Notes under the pieces: generated by a model | What the model was told of the DNA's origin: nothing | The model's input: only the letters and a program-made list of their open reading frames with translations | Database searches by the model: none | Shown: positions 44,743-58,700 of the stretch, piece by piece | Position numbering within the stretch: the first letter of the stretch is position 1 | How the letters are laid out: every line of letters begins with the position of its first letter | Position numbers and translations under genes: made by a program | Assembly (NCBI GenBank): GCA_016800925.1 | Contig: JABCPU010000054.1 | Location: 124,001-188,000, forward strand | DNA length: 64,000 bases | Origin: Suillus spraguei | Taxonomy: Eukaryota; Basidiomycota; Agaricomycetes; Boletales; Suillaceae | Direction: 5' to 3'

Positions 44743-47700
44743 CACATGTGATTCTCACCCACGCGGTACATACTCGGTTCAACATTGCACCAATAATTTA
44801 TCTTCAAATTGAGCACCTCGTACCATGGTGCACGAGGGTATAATCTAATGTATACTTAAGCCTGTTTTCAGACGTACACGCCTCAATTCAGAATTTATAT
44901 CATGCGTATACTTCCTTTCTTGCACATGGGCTTCGCCACGGCTGCTCAGGTGCCATTATATTCCAGTTCCAATTCACCAGCTTCTGCCCTGCAAATTCCT
45001 CAGATGGCTGTAGACTTTACCCTCAACGAGGGTCCGAATGTACTCTCTCCGAAAGATATGCTCACCCTGCCTCGGCCTGATGTGCCTCTACCAAACGACA
45101 TTGGTGATCTTGCTATCATACCCATCAGCACTTACTCTTTTCAGGATCGCAAGTATGCTCCCCCTTCTTTGCTTCAGTCCTATAGTTGAAATACTTCCTG
45201 GCTCTTAGGTCTCACAAGTCACTGTCCGTCATCGCTCTCAGCGATGGCCATACTTATGACATCCCTTTACCTGACGGCGGCGATGCCTTCTGGCTTGATT
45301 CTCGCACCATCGCACATGTCGTGACAAAAGATGACACACAGAGCCTCTACACCATCCCCATCAGCACTTCTCCTCTCTCCTCTGATCTCTCCTCCCACGT
45401 AGGATCCTTCCCCATCACCACTGCAAGCGCGTTCCGTTATAGCCCCAGCGCTCAGCGTCTCGTGTTCTCCGCATACGTTTATCCCGATGGCCTCGTCGAG
45501 ACCGTGAAGGAGCAAGACACGGTGTATGACAATCGGGGCAATTCTGGTCTTGTGTATGATGAGACTTTTGAACGCCAATGGGATACGTGGGTTGGTCCCA
45601 AGAGCAAGGCTCTCATTGGGGTCAGTCTGGCGAAAGTAGATGCGAAGTGGGTACTAGGGGAAACCTACGTGAATGTGCTAAAGGGGACGGGACTCGTGAG
45701 TGCTTTTTTCTATTCTTTGGTTGGCGGTGAAACTGATTTGAGCTAGTCTTCCCCTGTGGAACCGTTCGGTGAGGCAGATGACTACGACATTTCCCAAACG
45801 CATGTCATCTTCACTGCCAAGGACCCGCAACTCCCCAAGGCCACACACACTAGGCAAAATGTGCGTGTACTCCATATCTTGCCCTTCATTACTAACACTA
45901 CCGCGTAGATCTATCTCGTTGCACATGACGGAAATGACCTTAGGCAGCTCACCTCGGGTATCCAAGGTGCGACGCACTCCCCCGTGTTCAGCCCTTCTGG
46001 CGATAAAGTCGCCTGGCTGGAACTGGCTATTGATGGGCACGAGAGTGATCGGTAGGTTATGCGACATATCCGTATGCCACTCTGACTTTAATTCGCGCAT
46101 GTACCCTTCACTCGCCCGTACACTTATGTGTACAGCGCGAGGGTAGTGATATACGATCTCAAGAAAAGCGTTCGATTCACCATTACAGAGGACTGGGACC
46201 GTTCCCCTGACTCTATCATCGTGGGTTCATCCTCATCCGGTTGTCCTTGCTTCCTTCATTTCTATCTCTTACATTATTATCCTCGTCAATTCCTTTTACT
46301 GTTCCCTCCTATATGTTTGTCGTCATACTAGTCAGCTAACCCAATCCCAGTTCTCACCTTCCTCTGCCATCATTTATGCCACTACCGGTGATCACGCCCG
46401 CAATAAGATCTTTGCCCTGGCTGTTCCGCCTACACCTCCCTCCAATTCCACACGAGCCACTCTACCTACAGCCCTCACTTCCAGCGGTTCTGTATCCGGC
46501 TTTACGCCAATACCAGGTGGCAGAGCCACCTTTGCGCTTTCCAGCCTTACGTCTCCAAACGAGGTGTACGAGCTTAGTGGGCTCGACGCCGCAGAGCGGG
46601 ATCTCTTAGCAGGAAGAAAGGCAGATGCGGAGGCGACGACGCTTAATCGCCTTACTTCGTTCTCTTCCGCTGGGTTCCAGGGCAAAGATCTCTCCCCGGG
46701 AAAGATTTCTGGTTCAAAGGTACGGCCGAGGGGCAGGACATACATGGTTTTGTGATCACTCCACCTGGATTCAAACGCGGGGTCAATGGGAAGTGGCCTG
46801 CGGTGATGCTTATTCATGGGGGTCCAGAGAGCGCCTGGTTCGATCAGTGGTCGACGCGATGGAATCCCAATGGTACACATTTCCTTTCGTTGGGTTACGA
46901 TGGTTGGACTTAGGTTTGTGTTATGTGTGCTCTAGTCTTTGCGAGCCAGGGATACATGGTTGTTGCTATCAATCCAACGGGATCCACGTCATTTGGACAG
47001 AGTGAGTTTATACCCTCTCTCCTGTCTATTCTTGTGCTGATGCAGCATTTCAGAACTCACAGATGGGATCAATAAAAACTGGGGAGGCCGGCCTATCCAA
47101 GACTTGTTGATGGGATGGAAGTATATCCTTCAAGAATACCCAGAGGTGGGGCCGTGCACTTTGTCTATCTCATACTCAATGCATCCTGACGTTTATCCCT
47201 GCGCATAGATTGACCAAAACCGCACGGCGGCAGCTGGTGCTAGTTATGGTGGATATGCAATCAAGTGCGTGACGTTTCCTTCTCGTTCTTCACATTCTTT
47301 TATGTCCTGATTCTCGTTCTTCGTAGCTGGATCCAAGGCAATCCCGAGCTCGGGTTTGGGTTCAAGGCATTGGTCTGCCACGATGGCGTGCGTTTCTTTC
47401 ACTGCATGAAGGCGCGAAGGAAGACATTGATCCACATACATAAAACAGGTATTCGACACAACCTACAATAGCTACGCCACAGATGAACTATTCTTCGTGC
47501 GTCTCCCGTCCCTCCCTCGCAACGCTAATCATTGACGCACCACAGGTCAATCATGAATGGGGAGGACGTCCATGGGATCCTGCCTCATTCGAAGTCGCGC
47601 GGAAATACAGCCCCGCGTATACCGTTGCCAAGTGGTCGACCCCACAGCTGACAATTCATAGCAGCAAGGACTACAGGCTCCCAGAGGGAGATGGGATCGC

Positions 47701-48205
47701 GGTGTTCCATGCTTTGCAGCAGTACGTTTTTTCGTCCTTATTCTGTATACATAGTCATAGTTCTCTTCCCTTTCAATTCATCGTTTCCTTCAATTTTTAC
47801 TCTTAGCACGTGATTCATACTGATCGACATGCATATAGGTTGGGCGTTCCAAGCCGCCTTCTGATCTTCCCAGACGAGAACCATTGGGTGCTAAACGCTG
47901 GGAATAGGTGCGTGTGGAGTTGTACACACCATTCATGAGCTAATGCTTTGACTGGGATAGTTTGAAATGGCACTACGAAGTGTTTAGGTGGTTGGATCAG
48001 TTTATCGGGCCTTCTTAGACATGAAAGTGTTACCGGATCTTTTTGAAAGTGGTAAGACTGAACAATATATTTTGGAGGGGAAAATTGGGTGTTTGTAATA
48101 TACCACACTTGACTGTACTTGAATGGGTAGATTTATGATTTGCAAGCTGAATTGTTTGACCTGCCACCTGAGCGTCTCTTCCAAAGCAGCCCTGTGTGAT
48201 GTACG
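44743..48205. repeat. ~3.45-kb segmental duplication, right copy
   Basis: Counterpart of about 36265-39745. The copies are in direct orientation, about 8.5 kb apart start to start. Confidence 0.9.
44902..48018 (+). pseudogene. dipeptidyl-peptidase V-like (S9) serine peptidase, copy 2, one frameshift
   Basis: Same gene structure and domains as copy 1: a short hydrophobic N-terminus (MRILPFLHMGFATAAQ), a propeller part, then the hydrolase domain with GASYGGY, the SKDYR aspartate and the ENHWV histidine. The N-terminal frame and the GGPESAWFDQW region are intact here. The single lesion is a missing C in the C run at about 46694 (four Cs where copy 1 has five), which breaks the frame just before the hydrolase domain. 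A homopolymer error in sequencing or assembly could explain it, in which case this is the functional copy. The predicted product would be a secreted exopeptidase of about 700 residues. Confidence 0.85.
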
Positions 48206-48965
48206 CCATGCGTTTGTCAGCAGGTTCACTGTAACACCTCGCAGAACGTGTCCGAGACTTGCGTGCAACTCAACATAGACCCCACTCACGATAATACTCG
48301 TCATTAGATTGGTGCACTTGTTACAAAGTACCTTGTTCATAAATGGAAATCTATCTTGATCATCACTGGACACAGGGGTACTTTGTTGCTACCATCAAGG
48401 GACTTGCTTAAGAACCGTTCACCAAGCTTGGCCCAAATATCGCACCTAGTCCCCCTGCAGGCTCCCCAAGTCAAATGGAGGCTAAAAAGCGTGGCATCAA
48501 CTTCAAGTTCAAACGGGGCTCTAATAAGGCACAGAAAGTTAGTTTTACTTGAAACAACGTCAATTCGATGCATCTCGGCATAAAAGCAAATCTGAAGAAA
48601 CTGCGAATATCTCGCATAGACATCCAGTGGAACTTCGATACTAGTGTTGAGGAAGTTGTGAATAGATTGCAATCCTTGCGGCTATGAATCTTCATTTGAT
48701 GTTCTCCATCGATTTCAACCACCGTCACGTATTCTCATTCTGCACTGACTTAATTTACGGCCAACAGTAGCACCACCCAGACAAACTCGGAGTCTAATGT
48801 TCGTTGCATTTCTCATATTCACCCCTAATATGGTACATAAAGAGTCTGGCTTCAATTACCTAGCTTTCACATTTACATTCCATACACTTACCATCCCGCA
48901 GTTTGATCCCCTGCGGCGCTCGATAAAAGTACTCAACCCCTTCACCATTGTCCTCAACTTCCTCG
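48019..48965. other. intergenic region; weak minus-strand open frames
   Basis: Minus-strand frames at about 48337-48672 and 48471-48728 overlap and could be pieces of a small spliced gene, but no motif or clear intron pair supports one. The duplicated block ends near 48205. Confidence 0.35.
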
Positions 48966-51616
<2,651 letters not shown>

Positions 51617-51629
<13 letters not shown>

Positions 51630-52171
51630 ACTAATGCAAGGTGCACTTGAGCTGCAGTGACTTCTCGGGGAAGATAGCCAAAGTTCCTCAAGGCACCATC
51701 GAGTGTGCTTGAAGCAGCTCGTTCTCGATCTGCAGCGACCTCTCGCAGGACAGCGGCAAAGAGAGGCTCTCCAGGGGAGGCGCTAGCACCATCTAAAGTG
51801 CTTGAAGTACCTTGCTCTTGATCGGCAAGATCATGTGGGTCCTCTTCCGGTGTCTTAGTCTTTTGGCGGGTAAGAGGGGTTTTATCATCCGTACTCCTAG
51901 TCCTTTGAAAGGACCTTAGGATTACAATTAAAGTCGTTTGCGAACCCTTTACCGTGTTATGGAGTCCCAAAGTTTCTTGATCAGTTCTGTCATAAGAGGC
52001 CGGTCTTGTGTTAAGCGCTGTGGTACCAGTGAGGACCAGTACAATGCGATGATAGAAATGGGTATTCATGTATTGGTATCTTGTAGTAAGCGCTTTAAAT
52101 TTGGTATCATCATGATCATACAAAACAAGACATGAACTCGCACGAGAATCGTAGATAGCTGATAATTTCAT
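51617..52171 (-). CDS. hypothetical open frame upstream of the helicase
   Basis: A 184-codon open frame repeats SSTLDGA twice, each followed by a leucine-rich 'FAAVLREVAADRE' or 'FGYLPREVTAAQ' stretch. This indicates an internal duplication within coding-like sequence. It overlaps the helicase start by a few bases in another phase and may be a decayed 5' part of that gene or a separate small gene. No known domain. Confidence 0.25.
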
Positions 52172-52261
52172 ATGTTAGTTCCGAGGCTAGAAGAACAAAA
52201 TGTGTTTGCAAAGAATCAGAAGCATAAACCACGTGAATATCAGTAAGAAAACACCAGACTC

Positions 52262-53955
52262 TCAGCCGCGCGCACTCTTGGCAGGAGGTTTCTTCCCGCC
52301 ACCCGTCATTACGGCGGTCGTGCTTGAAATCAGCTTTCTCTTTTTCGCCGGCGCCTGCGACACGGCTTTCATACTGCTCGTAGCTGCTATGCGCTTTGTA
52401 CCGTAAACTTCGCGGCGGTTTTCCTAGCGGGCGCAGGCGTCAGCATGCTGAACCGAATGTTTATGACAGAGGGAGTATACCTCGGCGCCCAGCGTCAGCT
52501 CGTCTTCTTCCTCTTCTGAAGAATCAACTTTGTCCTCGGCAGTCGCATCACTACCTGACTTGTACTGTTCTGATAACTTATTTTCTCCATCCTCGTCTTC
52601 ATCGATCTCAACATACAGTCGTTTAGTGCTTGTTTTGCGGACGGGACGGGACGAGGAGCTAGCTTTTCTAGTAGAGGGATTAGATAATGGTTGGTTGTGG
52701 GTGGGTTTAATGGATCTTGCTGTAGATTTCGACGGTGGTGGTACAGATTTTGTGGATGCAGATGTAGGCTTGTTGTTCGATGATGCAGATTTGCTGGTGT
52801 CTGAGATAACTTTGGCGGTACCCTGTCCGGTTTTACTAGGAGCGCTGGTAGGTTTGCTCGGTTTCGGTATGGTTTTGCTCGAGATGATTGAAATTGGTCT
52901 ATTAGACCCCGGCACTGTGTATGCTGAACCAGAGGTTGGTGACGATGCAGAAGAACTTGATGCATACGGTGCTTCATCAGAAATGGTGTTCTCCTCTACG
53001 CTCTCGTCCTTTACAGGCACCTCGATCACAGCCTGGACGCGTCGGATAAGGTACTGCTTTGACTTGTCTCCGGGGGGCCTACGGTTCGCGGAAATAGGAG
53101 TGGGGAGTTGTTGTATGGAGATGGGTTTAGGTACTCTGGATGACGATGTAGATATGGACTCGTCAGGCAGTTCGGAGGTATAAGGAGGGAAACGGTGGCG
53201 TGTGGACGCAGATGGGTCGCTAAGGCTTGTGCTTGCAGTTGTGTTTGGGTGACGGAACATTGTCGTAAATGGAGTAATAGATGCATGTGTTTGGACAGTA
53301 TGCTGTTGCGTGAGCGTCAGATTTGAGGTTCAAGAAACGAGAGTGGACCGCACAGAAAGTTGCTCTTCCATAAGCTCATCTACACGCGATGCGAGCTTGT
53401 AGCGCTCCTGCTCAACGCGTAGGAACTGCTCCTTCCAGCTGGTGGCTTCCTGGCGCGACGTGTCTTCGAGACGGAGACACTGTTGCTTCCACTGCTCGGA
53501 CTCGTAGCGAAGTTGAGCGATCGTCTCTGCATGGTGCTTTATCTATACGCAAATTTCAGCATCTCTACGCTATAAAAGCAGAGGGCGTACAGTCAACTCG
53601 GCTTGCTCAACCTGTGTCAGGGGCAAGGTTAGATATGATGAAGTACAAACATCGAGTGGAGACATACAGCAGATTGTCGTGCACCAGCCTCCTGCTTCCA
53701 AGCTTGCTCCTCAAGCCTTAGCTCGTGAAGAGCCTTAATGGCTTCATCCCGCTCGCGACGCGCTTCCCGCGCTTCAGCACATGCCTGTGTGACTTCTTGA
53801 CGTGTTTGATCCTGTATGGTCGTGAACTAATATACAGGTTAATGAATATCGAAGAGCATGGAAGAAAATGATGGACTTACTGCGATGTTTACTGCTTTAT
53901 TCAGAGACGCGAGTGCGTCCGTAAGTATGACAGACGGCGAGGAGTTTGTTGTCAT
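52262..53955 (-). CDS. coiled-coil protein with nuclear localisation signal, function unknown
   Basis: The start at 53955 gives MTTNSSPSVILTDALASLNKAV. Exons then encode a long charged helix (TRQEVTQACAEAREARRERD, then IAQLRYESEQWKQQC and SWKEQFLRVEQERYKLASRV), predicted coiled coil. A Ser/Pro/Lys-rich disordered stretch of about 200 residues and an acidic block (SSEEEEDELTLGAE) follow. A 57-bp GTATAC...CGCTAG intron near 52422-52480 avoids a stop at 52424 and joins to ENRREVYGTKR and a basic PAKKRKL tail ending at 52262. The tail is a classical monopartite nuclear signal. I recall coiled-coil proteins of this shape in other Agaricomycetes but know no function. The gene's 5' side is about 130 bp from the Helitron insertion. 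Confidence 0.6.
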
Positions 53956-54101
53956 CTGGCTGCAAATCGGGTGAGAGCAAGACGCGCCTTTCGGCGGTTT
54001 CCGATCCAGGAAGCTTCGAAGCTTCAACACGTGCCACCGAGCACAACTCACCAAATTCAAACTTGCACCAGCCGTTTGTCAAGTACGAGTCCACCACCCG
54101 T

Positions 54102-54116
54102 TGTGCCTTCGGCACA
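54102..54116 (-). repeat. terminal hairpin of the non-autonomous Helitron
   Basis: TGTGCC-GAA-GGCACA, a 6-bp stem with a 3-nt loop, lying 16 nt from the 3' end. Its position matches the conserved Helitron 3' hairpin that acts as a replication terminator. Confidence 0.75.
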
Positions 54117-54246
54117 GGAAGCAAAAGGAGTGCTTCGCACTCCTTTTGCTCCCTGGCCAAGGCTTCATCCTAATAATTCTGTTTGCCCAAGGCACAGGAA
54201 GGCAAAAAGAGTGCGCAGCACTCTTTTTGCCTTCCTGGCCTTGGCT
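54116..54246. repeat. two long palindromic hairpins near Helitron 3' end
   Basis: Palindromes centred near 54136 (arms around 'gcaaaaggagtgc') and near 54217 (arms around 'ggcaaaaagagtgc'), each flanked by 'ccaaggc' or 'aggaag' phrases that extend the pairing. The second has the loop 'gca' changed relative to the others. Confidence 0.85.
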
Positions 54247-54483
54247 TCATCCTAATAATTATCTTTAATAATGATAATAGGTCTTGAAATAAATTATAAC
54301 TTTAACCAATATTTTGAGAGAAGTAAAAGTACCACATCACCATCTTTGTGAGTTTATTGCCCATCTCATCCTCATGTCACTGCATTTGATTTTGATTTTT
54401 TTAAATTATTTACTGGAAACTGTTAACTTGACTAAATCTTTTGTGTCAAGTTTCAATAGGGGGCAACAGTATTAAGTTGTCAC

Positions 54484-54990
54484 ATGTCCCATCTCCTGTC
54501 TCCCATCTTGTGTCTCCCATCTCCTGCATCTCCTGTATCTCCCATCTCCCGTCTCCTGTCTTGTGTCTCACATCTCCCATCTCCTGTCTCCTGTCTCCTG
54601 ACTCCCGTCTCCTGTCTGCCATCTGCCATCTGCCATATCCCATCTCCCGTCTCCCATCTCCCGTCTGCTGTCTGCCGTCTGCCGTCTGCCGTCTGCCGTC
54701 TGCCGTCTGCCGTCTCCCTTCTCCCATCTCCCATCTCCCTTCTCCCATCTTCCCCATCTCTCCCATCTCCCATCTTCCCCATCTCCCCCATCTACCATCT
54801 ACCATCTCCCCATCTCTCCCATCTCCCCATCTCCCCCATCTCCCCCATCTCCCCCATCTCCCTGTCTCCATCTCCCCTGTCTCCCATCTCTCCCATCTCC
54901 CATCTCCCATCTCCCATCTCCCATCTCCCATCTCCCATCTCCCATCTCCCATCTCCCATCTCCCATCTCCCATCTCCCATCTCCCATCTC
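54484..54990. repeat. G-rich 7-bp tandem array, (GGGAGAT)n on the minus strand
   Basis: On the plus strand the units are 'ctcccat' with variants such as 'ctgccgt' and 'ctcctgt'. The right third is nearly perfect. Minus-strand runs of GGG every seven bases could form G-quadruplexes. Open frames across it only reflect the repeat. Confidence 0.9.
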
Positions 54991-55416
54991 CTTCGCACTT
55001 CTTTTTGGCTTTGGCCTCCTTTTTTGCTTTGCACTCCTTTGCACTCCTTTTTGGCTTCACTTTTGGCTGAACACTACCTTTGGGCTCCCTTGCCTCAGCT
55101 CCATCCTAATAATTTCATTTTCCCCCAGGTTCAGACAACCTGTGGCAGATGACAACCCATGATTTGGTTTTACCCCAGCTTCAGACAACCCGTGGCAAAT
55201 TTCAACCCATGTGGCGCTGCACGTGACAAATCCACGCAATCACACAATGGGACAACTGTGTCGGCACTTGAAAAAAAGCACGCGAGAAATTTCCAAAAAG
55301 GTGTTAAGCGAAATAACCGAGCTAAGCGTAGCAAGCGCTCCTAAGCGAAAGCCATGTGAGCTAGCGAGGACTTTCCCACCTTTCTCCCATACTTTATAGA
55401 CGAGTCCACCACCCGT

Positions 55417-55640
55417 TGTGCCTTCGGCACAGGAAGCAAAAGGAGTGCTTCGCACTCCTTTTGCTCCTGGCCAAGGCTTCATCCTAATAATTCACTTTGC
55501 CCAAGGCACAGGAAGGCAAAAAGAGTGCTTCGCACTCTTTTTGCCTTCCTGGCCTTGGCTTCATCCCAATAATTTTCTTTTGCCCAAGGCACAGAAAGCC
55601 AAAAAGAGTGCTTCGCACTCTTTTTGACTTTCTGGCCTTG
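55417..55640. repeat. terminal hairpin plus three long palindromes of the autonomous Helitron
   Basis: A short hairpin (55417-55431) is followed inward by palindromes centred near 55450, 55531 and 55612. The middle one pairs almost completely from 'ccaagg' at 55501 to 'ccttgg' near 55558. Each unit ends with 'cttcatcc(t/c)aataatt', making a ~75-bp tandem unit. Confidence 0.85.
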
Positions 55641-55749
55641 GCTTCATCCTGATAATCATAGTAAATCTTCAAACAAACATGTACATTTCACCACCATTTC
55701 AGCAAGACTAAAAGTACACTACATATCACTTTACATAAAACTACATCAA

Positions 55750-58700
55750 TCAATTCTCAATCTGATCACCAAGTCCTCTCAGCACTTCTGTATACACCAC
55801 ATTGGTCGTCTTTGACCCTTCTTCATGCTCTGGAAAGATAGCACACACTCTCTCTGGGTGAGTGCACCTGGACAATGCCACATACAGCTGTCCATGACTG
55901 AACACAGGAGTTCTCAAATCCAGTCCAACCCACTTCACACTTTGACCTTGAGCCTTGTTGATTGTCATAGCAAATGCAAGACGGACAGGAAATTGTCGAC
56001 GCTTTAGAGGGATTGGGTTATCTTCAGCAGTGGCATCCAGAGTCATCCTGGGGATCAGCACTGTGTCCTGATTGTCTTGCTGGGCTTCATCAACTCCATC
56101 CTTGAGAATCCGACATTTGAGCACATGTGTGGTCCAAGACAGGAGGATCATCCTGGTTCCATTGTAGAGGCCATTGGTGGGATCCAAGTTGCGCAACAGC
56201 ATCAGAGGAACACCCACTTTGAGTTCCAATTTGTGCAAAGGGAACCCTGATGGTGTCAGAGTGTGAAGGAACTCATGGGGAATATATTCATATTCCCTCT
56301 CAGCAACTGAGTCTGCACTGGTGAACACTGCTTTTTCTCCAGGGAATAATTCAAGAATGTGGTATTGATTTCATCCACATCAGTGTTCTTTGCAGAGAGG
56401 ATGGTACGTTCCAGGAAGAAGGAATCATTCACAGGAGGATGGTCAGGAAGCAGGATAGGAGAGTAGAGGGCATTGATGAGTGACTGGACATTATTGTTGG
56501 CACAGCGCATACGAATTGGAAGGACAACTGTTCCATCAGCATGTGTGTTCTTTCCAGCTCCAATCTCCAGAAGCCACTTGGCAAATTCATCAGAGGCAGG
56601 GTCTTGACCAAGGCGCATGTTTGTCTTGAGATGGAAGATCTGAAGCCTTGGCCAAATGCGAGATCTGCAGAAGGTAGCACCCACTATCTGCTCTCTGGAT
56701 CCATGAGCCACCACTGGTAGAGTCTGTCTGAAGTCTCCTCCAAAGAGTATGGATAATCCTCCAAAATCAGCATCAACATTGAGAAGGTCACGCAATGAGC
56801 GGTCAAGGCATTCCAGATTGTGACGGTGTAGCATTGGAATTTCATCACAGATGATGAGGGAGGTGGCCTTCAGAAGCTCATGCACAACATCTCCTTTCTT
56901 GATGTTGCAGGAGCTGTCTTCATTGATGGGGATTGGAATCTTGAATCGCGAATGAGCTGTACGTCCACCTGGCAGGAGGAGAGAAGCAATTCCAGAGGAA
57001 GCCACACACAGGACAATCTTGCCTTCAGCACGGAGTTTTGAGGCAATGAGCTTGCAGAGATATGTCTTGCCACATCCACCTGCACTGTGGACAAAGAATG
57101 CATGTCCAGGTGTCTGCTCATTTCTTTGCATGGCATCATTGACCACTGCATCAAAGACTGTCCTCTGCTCCTGATTGAGAGAAAGCACTCCTGGATCCAC
57201 CATCTGCTGGAGCTCCTCCTGGTTATACTGGAGCTGCTCAGCAATGAGCTGATTTCCCTGCATGACCCCCCATCTTGCTGCCATTTGAGGTGTAGGCATC
57301 TGAGGAATCACTTGCAAAGACTTTCCATTTTTGCGAAGTTTTCCATCAATGAGATAGAGACCATAGTCATAGACCTCTTCATTTGTAGGGTTAGGAATGT
57401 TGAATGGGGCATGAGACAGGTGGTGACGCAGATCATCGCAGAGATTGTCCTTGAATTGGTTCCAAAGATCACTGGGGTCTGTAGGGTTGCAGTGTATGAG
57501 GATGATGGCAAAGAGATTGCGCATGCCATGTCCAGTGCTCATGTGAGAGGCATCCTGCAAGCATTGGATCCATTCATTGTCATCCTCAAGCAGACCTCTA
57601 CGTCGACATGCCTCCTTGAAAGTGTCATATAAAACACCATCAACTGTTCGAAGGTTCTCATAGGAGGTGGCCCCTTGAATACATTGTGAGTTTGATTGAT
57701 AAAAATTGACATGAGCATCATACCTTTTACTACAGTCAGAAGCAATCTCAGGTAGAAGCGCTCTCCAGATCCAGGTGCAGCAGAGTACATCCTTCCAATG
57801 GCCATTCCACGTTGTCGTACCTTCCATGCAGTCTTGTTCCATACAAATTTTGAGGGGAAGTCCTGGTAGAGGTGGTCATGGGCTCCAGCTGCCACCAAGA
57901 TATTGTTGGCATTGGCTTTGAACCATCCAGTAAGGCAAGTCTCCTTGGTTGCTGCACGCTCAAGAACATCCTGGGCATCATCCTCAGGATCATAAAACAC
58001 CATGTGTTCATTTGGAAGGTGGACTGGCAGACGATAGACAGAGGGCCATTCAAGGTGCATTCCAAACTCAAAGATGTGCCATGCAGCCTCAGTAGAGCTG
58101 ATGTATCTGGAGTCAAGGTAGGTTTTGACCTCATCCACTGGTCCTGGCATCTCCAAAGTGGCACGGTCATTTCCCTTGTAGATGTACTTGTGGATGTATT
58201 TCACAGACTTGATAGAAGCACAGACTTCAAGATTGATGTGGCAGTTGAATTCCACCAGGAGTTGTGGAGGGTGAGGAACAACATCTTTGTTGGTGAAGAC
58301 AGTGTCATTCTTCTGGACAGTGCGACCATTGTCAGGTCTTGCATACTCTGGATAGCCATCCTCCTTCATCAATGTCTGGGCACAGAAAGACTTTGGAAAG
58401 TGCTTTTTGCAATGTCCATTCTCTAAGCAACGTTCTGGAGAGCAGGGGCCATGAAGCATGTATTTCTCCACAGCCTCATAGAGCTGGGGATGGACATTTC
58501 TGTCAGGTATCTGGGCAGAGATGAAGGAGTCTATTTGTTCCACAGTGCGAATCTTGTGGTCTGGATCCAGGAAGATGAGAAGGTGCATGTGAGGCAGACC
58601 ACGCTTTTGATATTCAATGGTGTACACCAATCCTGCAACCTTGCCATAGTAGCCATTGCGAACCTTCTTCAGCAGAGCCTGCTGCTTTTGATAGAATACG

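Larger units (their letters stand above)
54086..55400 (-). mobile_element. non-autonomous Helitron, 1315 bp
   Basis: On the minus strand it begins TCTATAAAGTA at 55400 and ends GGTGGTGGACTCG at 54086. Its first ~180 bp match the first ~180 bp of the adjacent autonomous Helitron, and its last ~160 bp match that element's end, including a short terminal hairpin and long hairpins. The inside carries no Rep/helicase but holds a (GGGAGAT)n array. Its 3' end abuts host T (54085), as expected for insertion between A and T. Confidence 0.8.

Noticed and set aside
48337..48728. Minus-strand frames as a gene
   Set aside because: Two overlapping frames without motif, clear introns or a credible start; left as an unsupported possibility.
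54446..55152. Long open frames on both strands (Met-Gly-Asp-Gly-Arg-Trp or Ser-His-Leu-Pro repeats)
   Set aside because: They are translations of the 7-bp array, which stays open in several frames. There is no codon logic, start context or domain.
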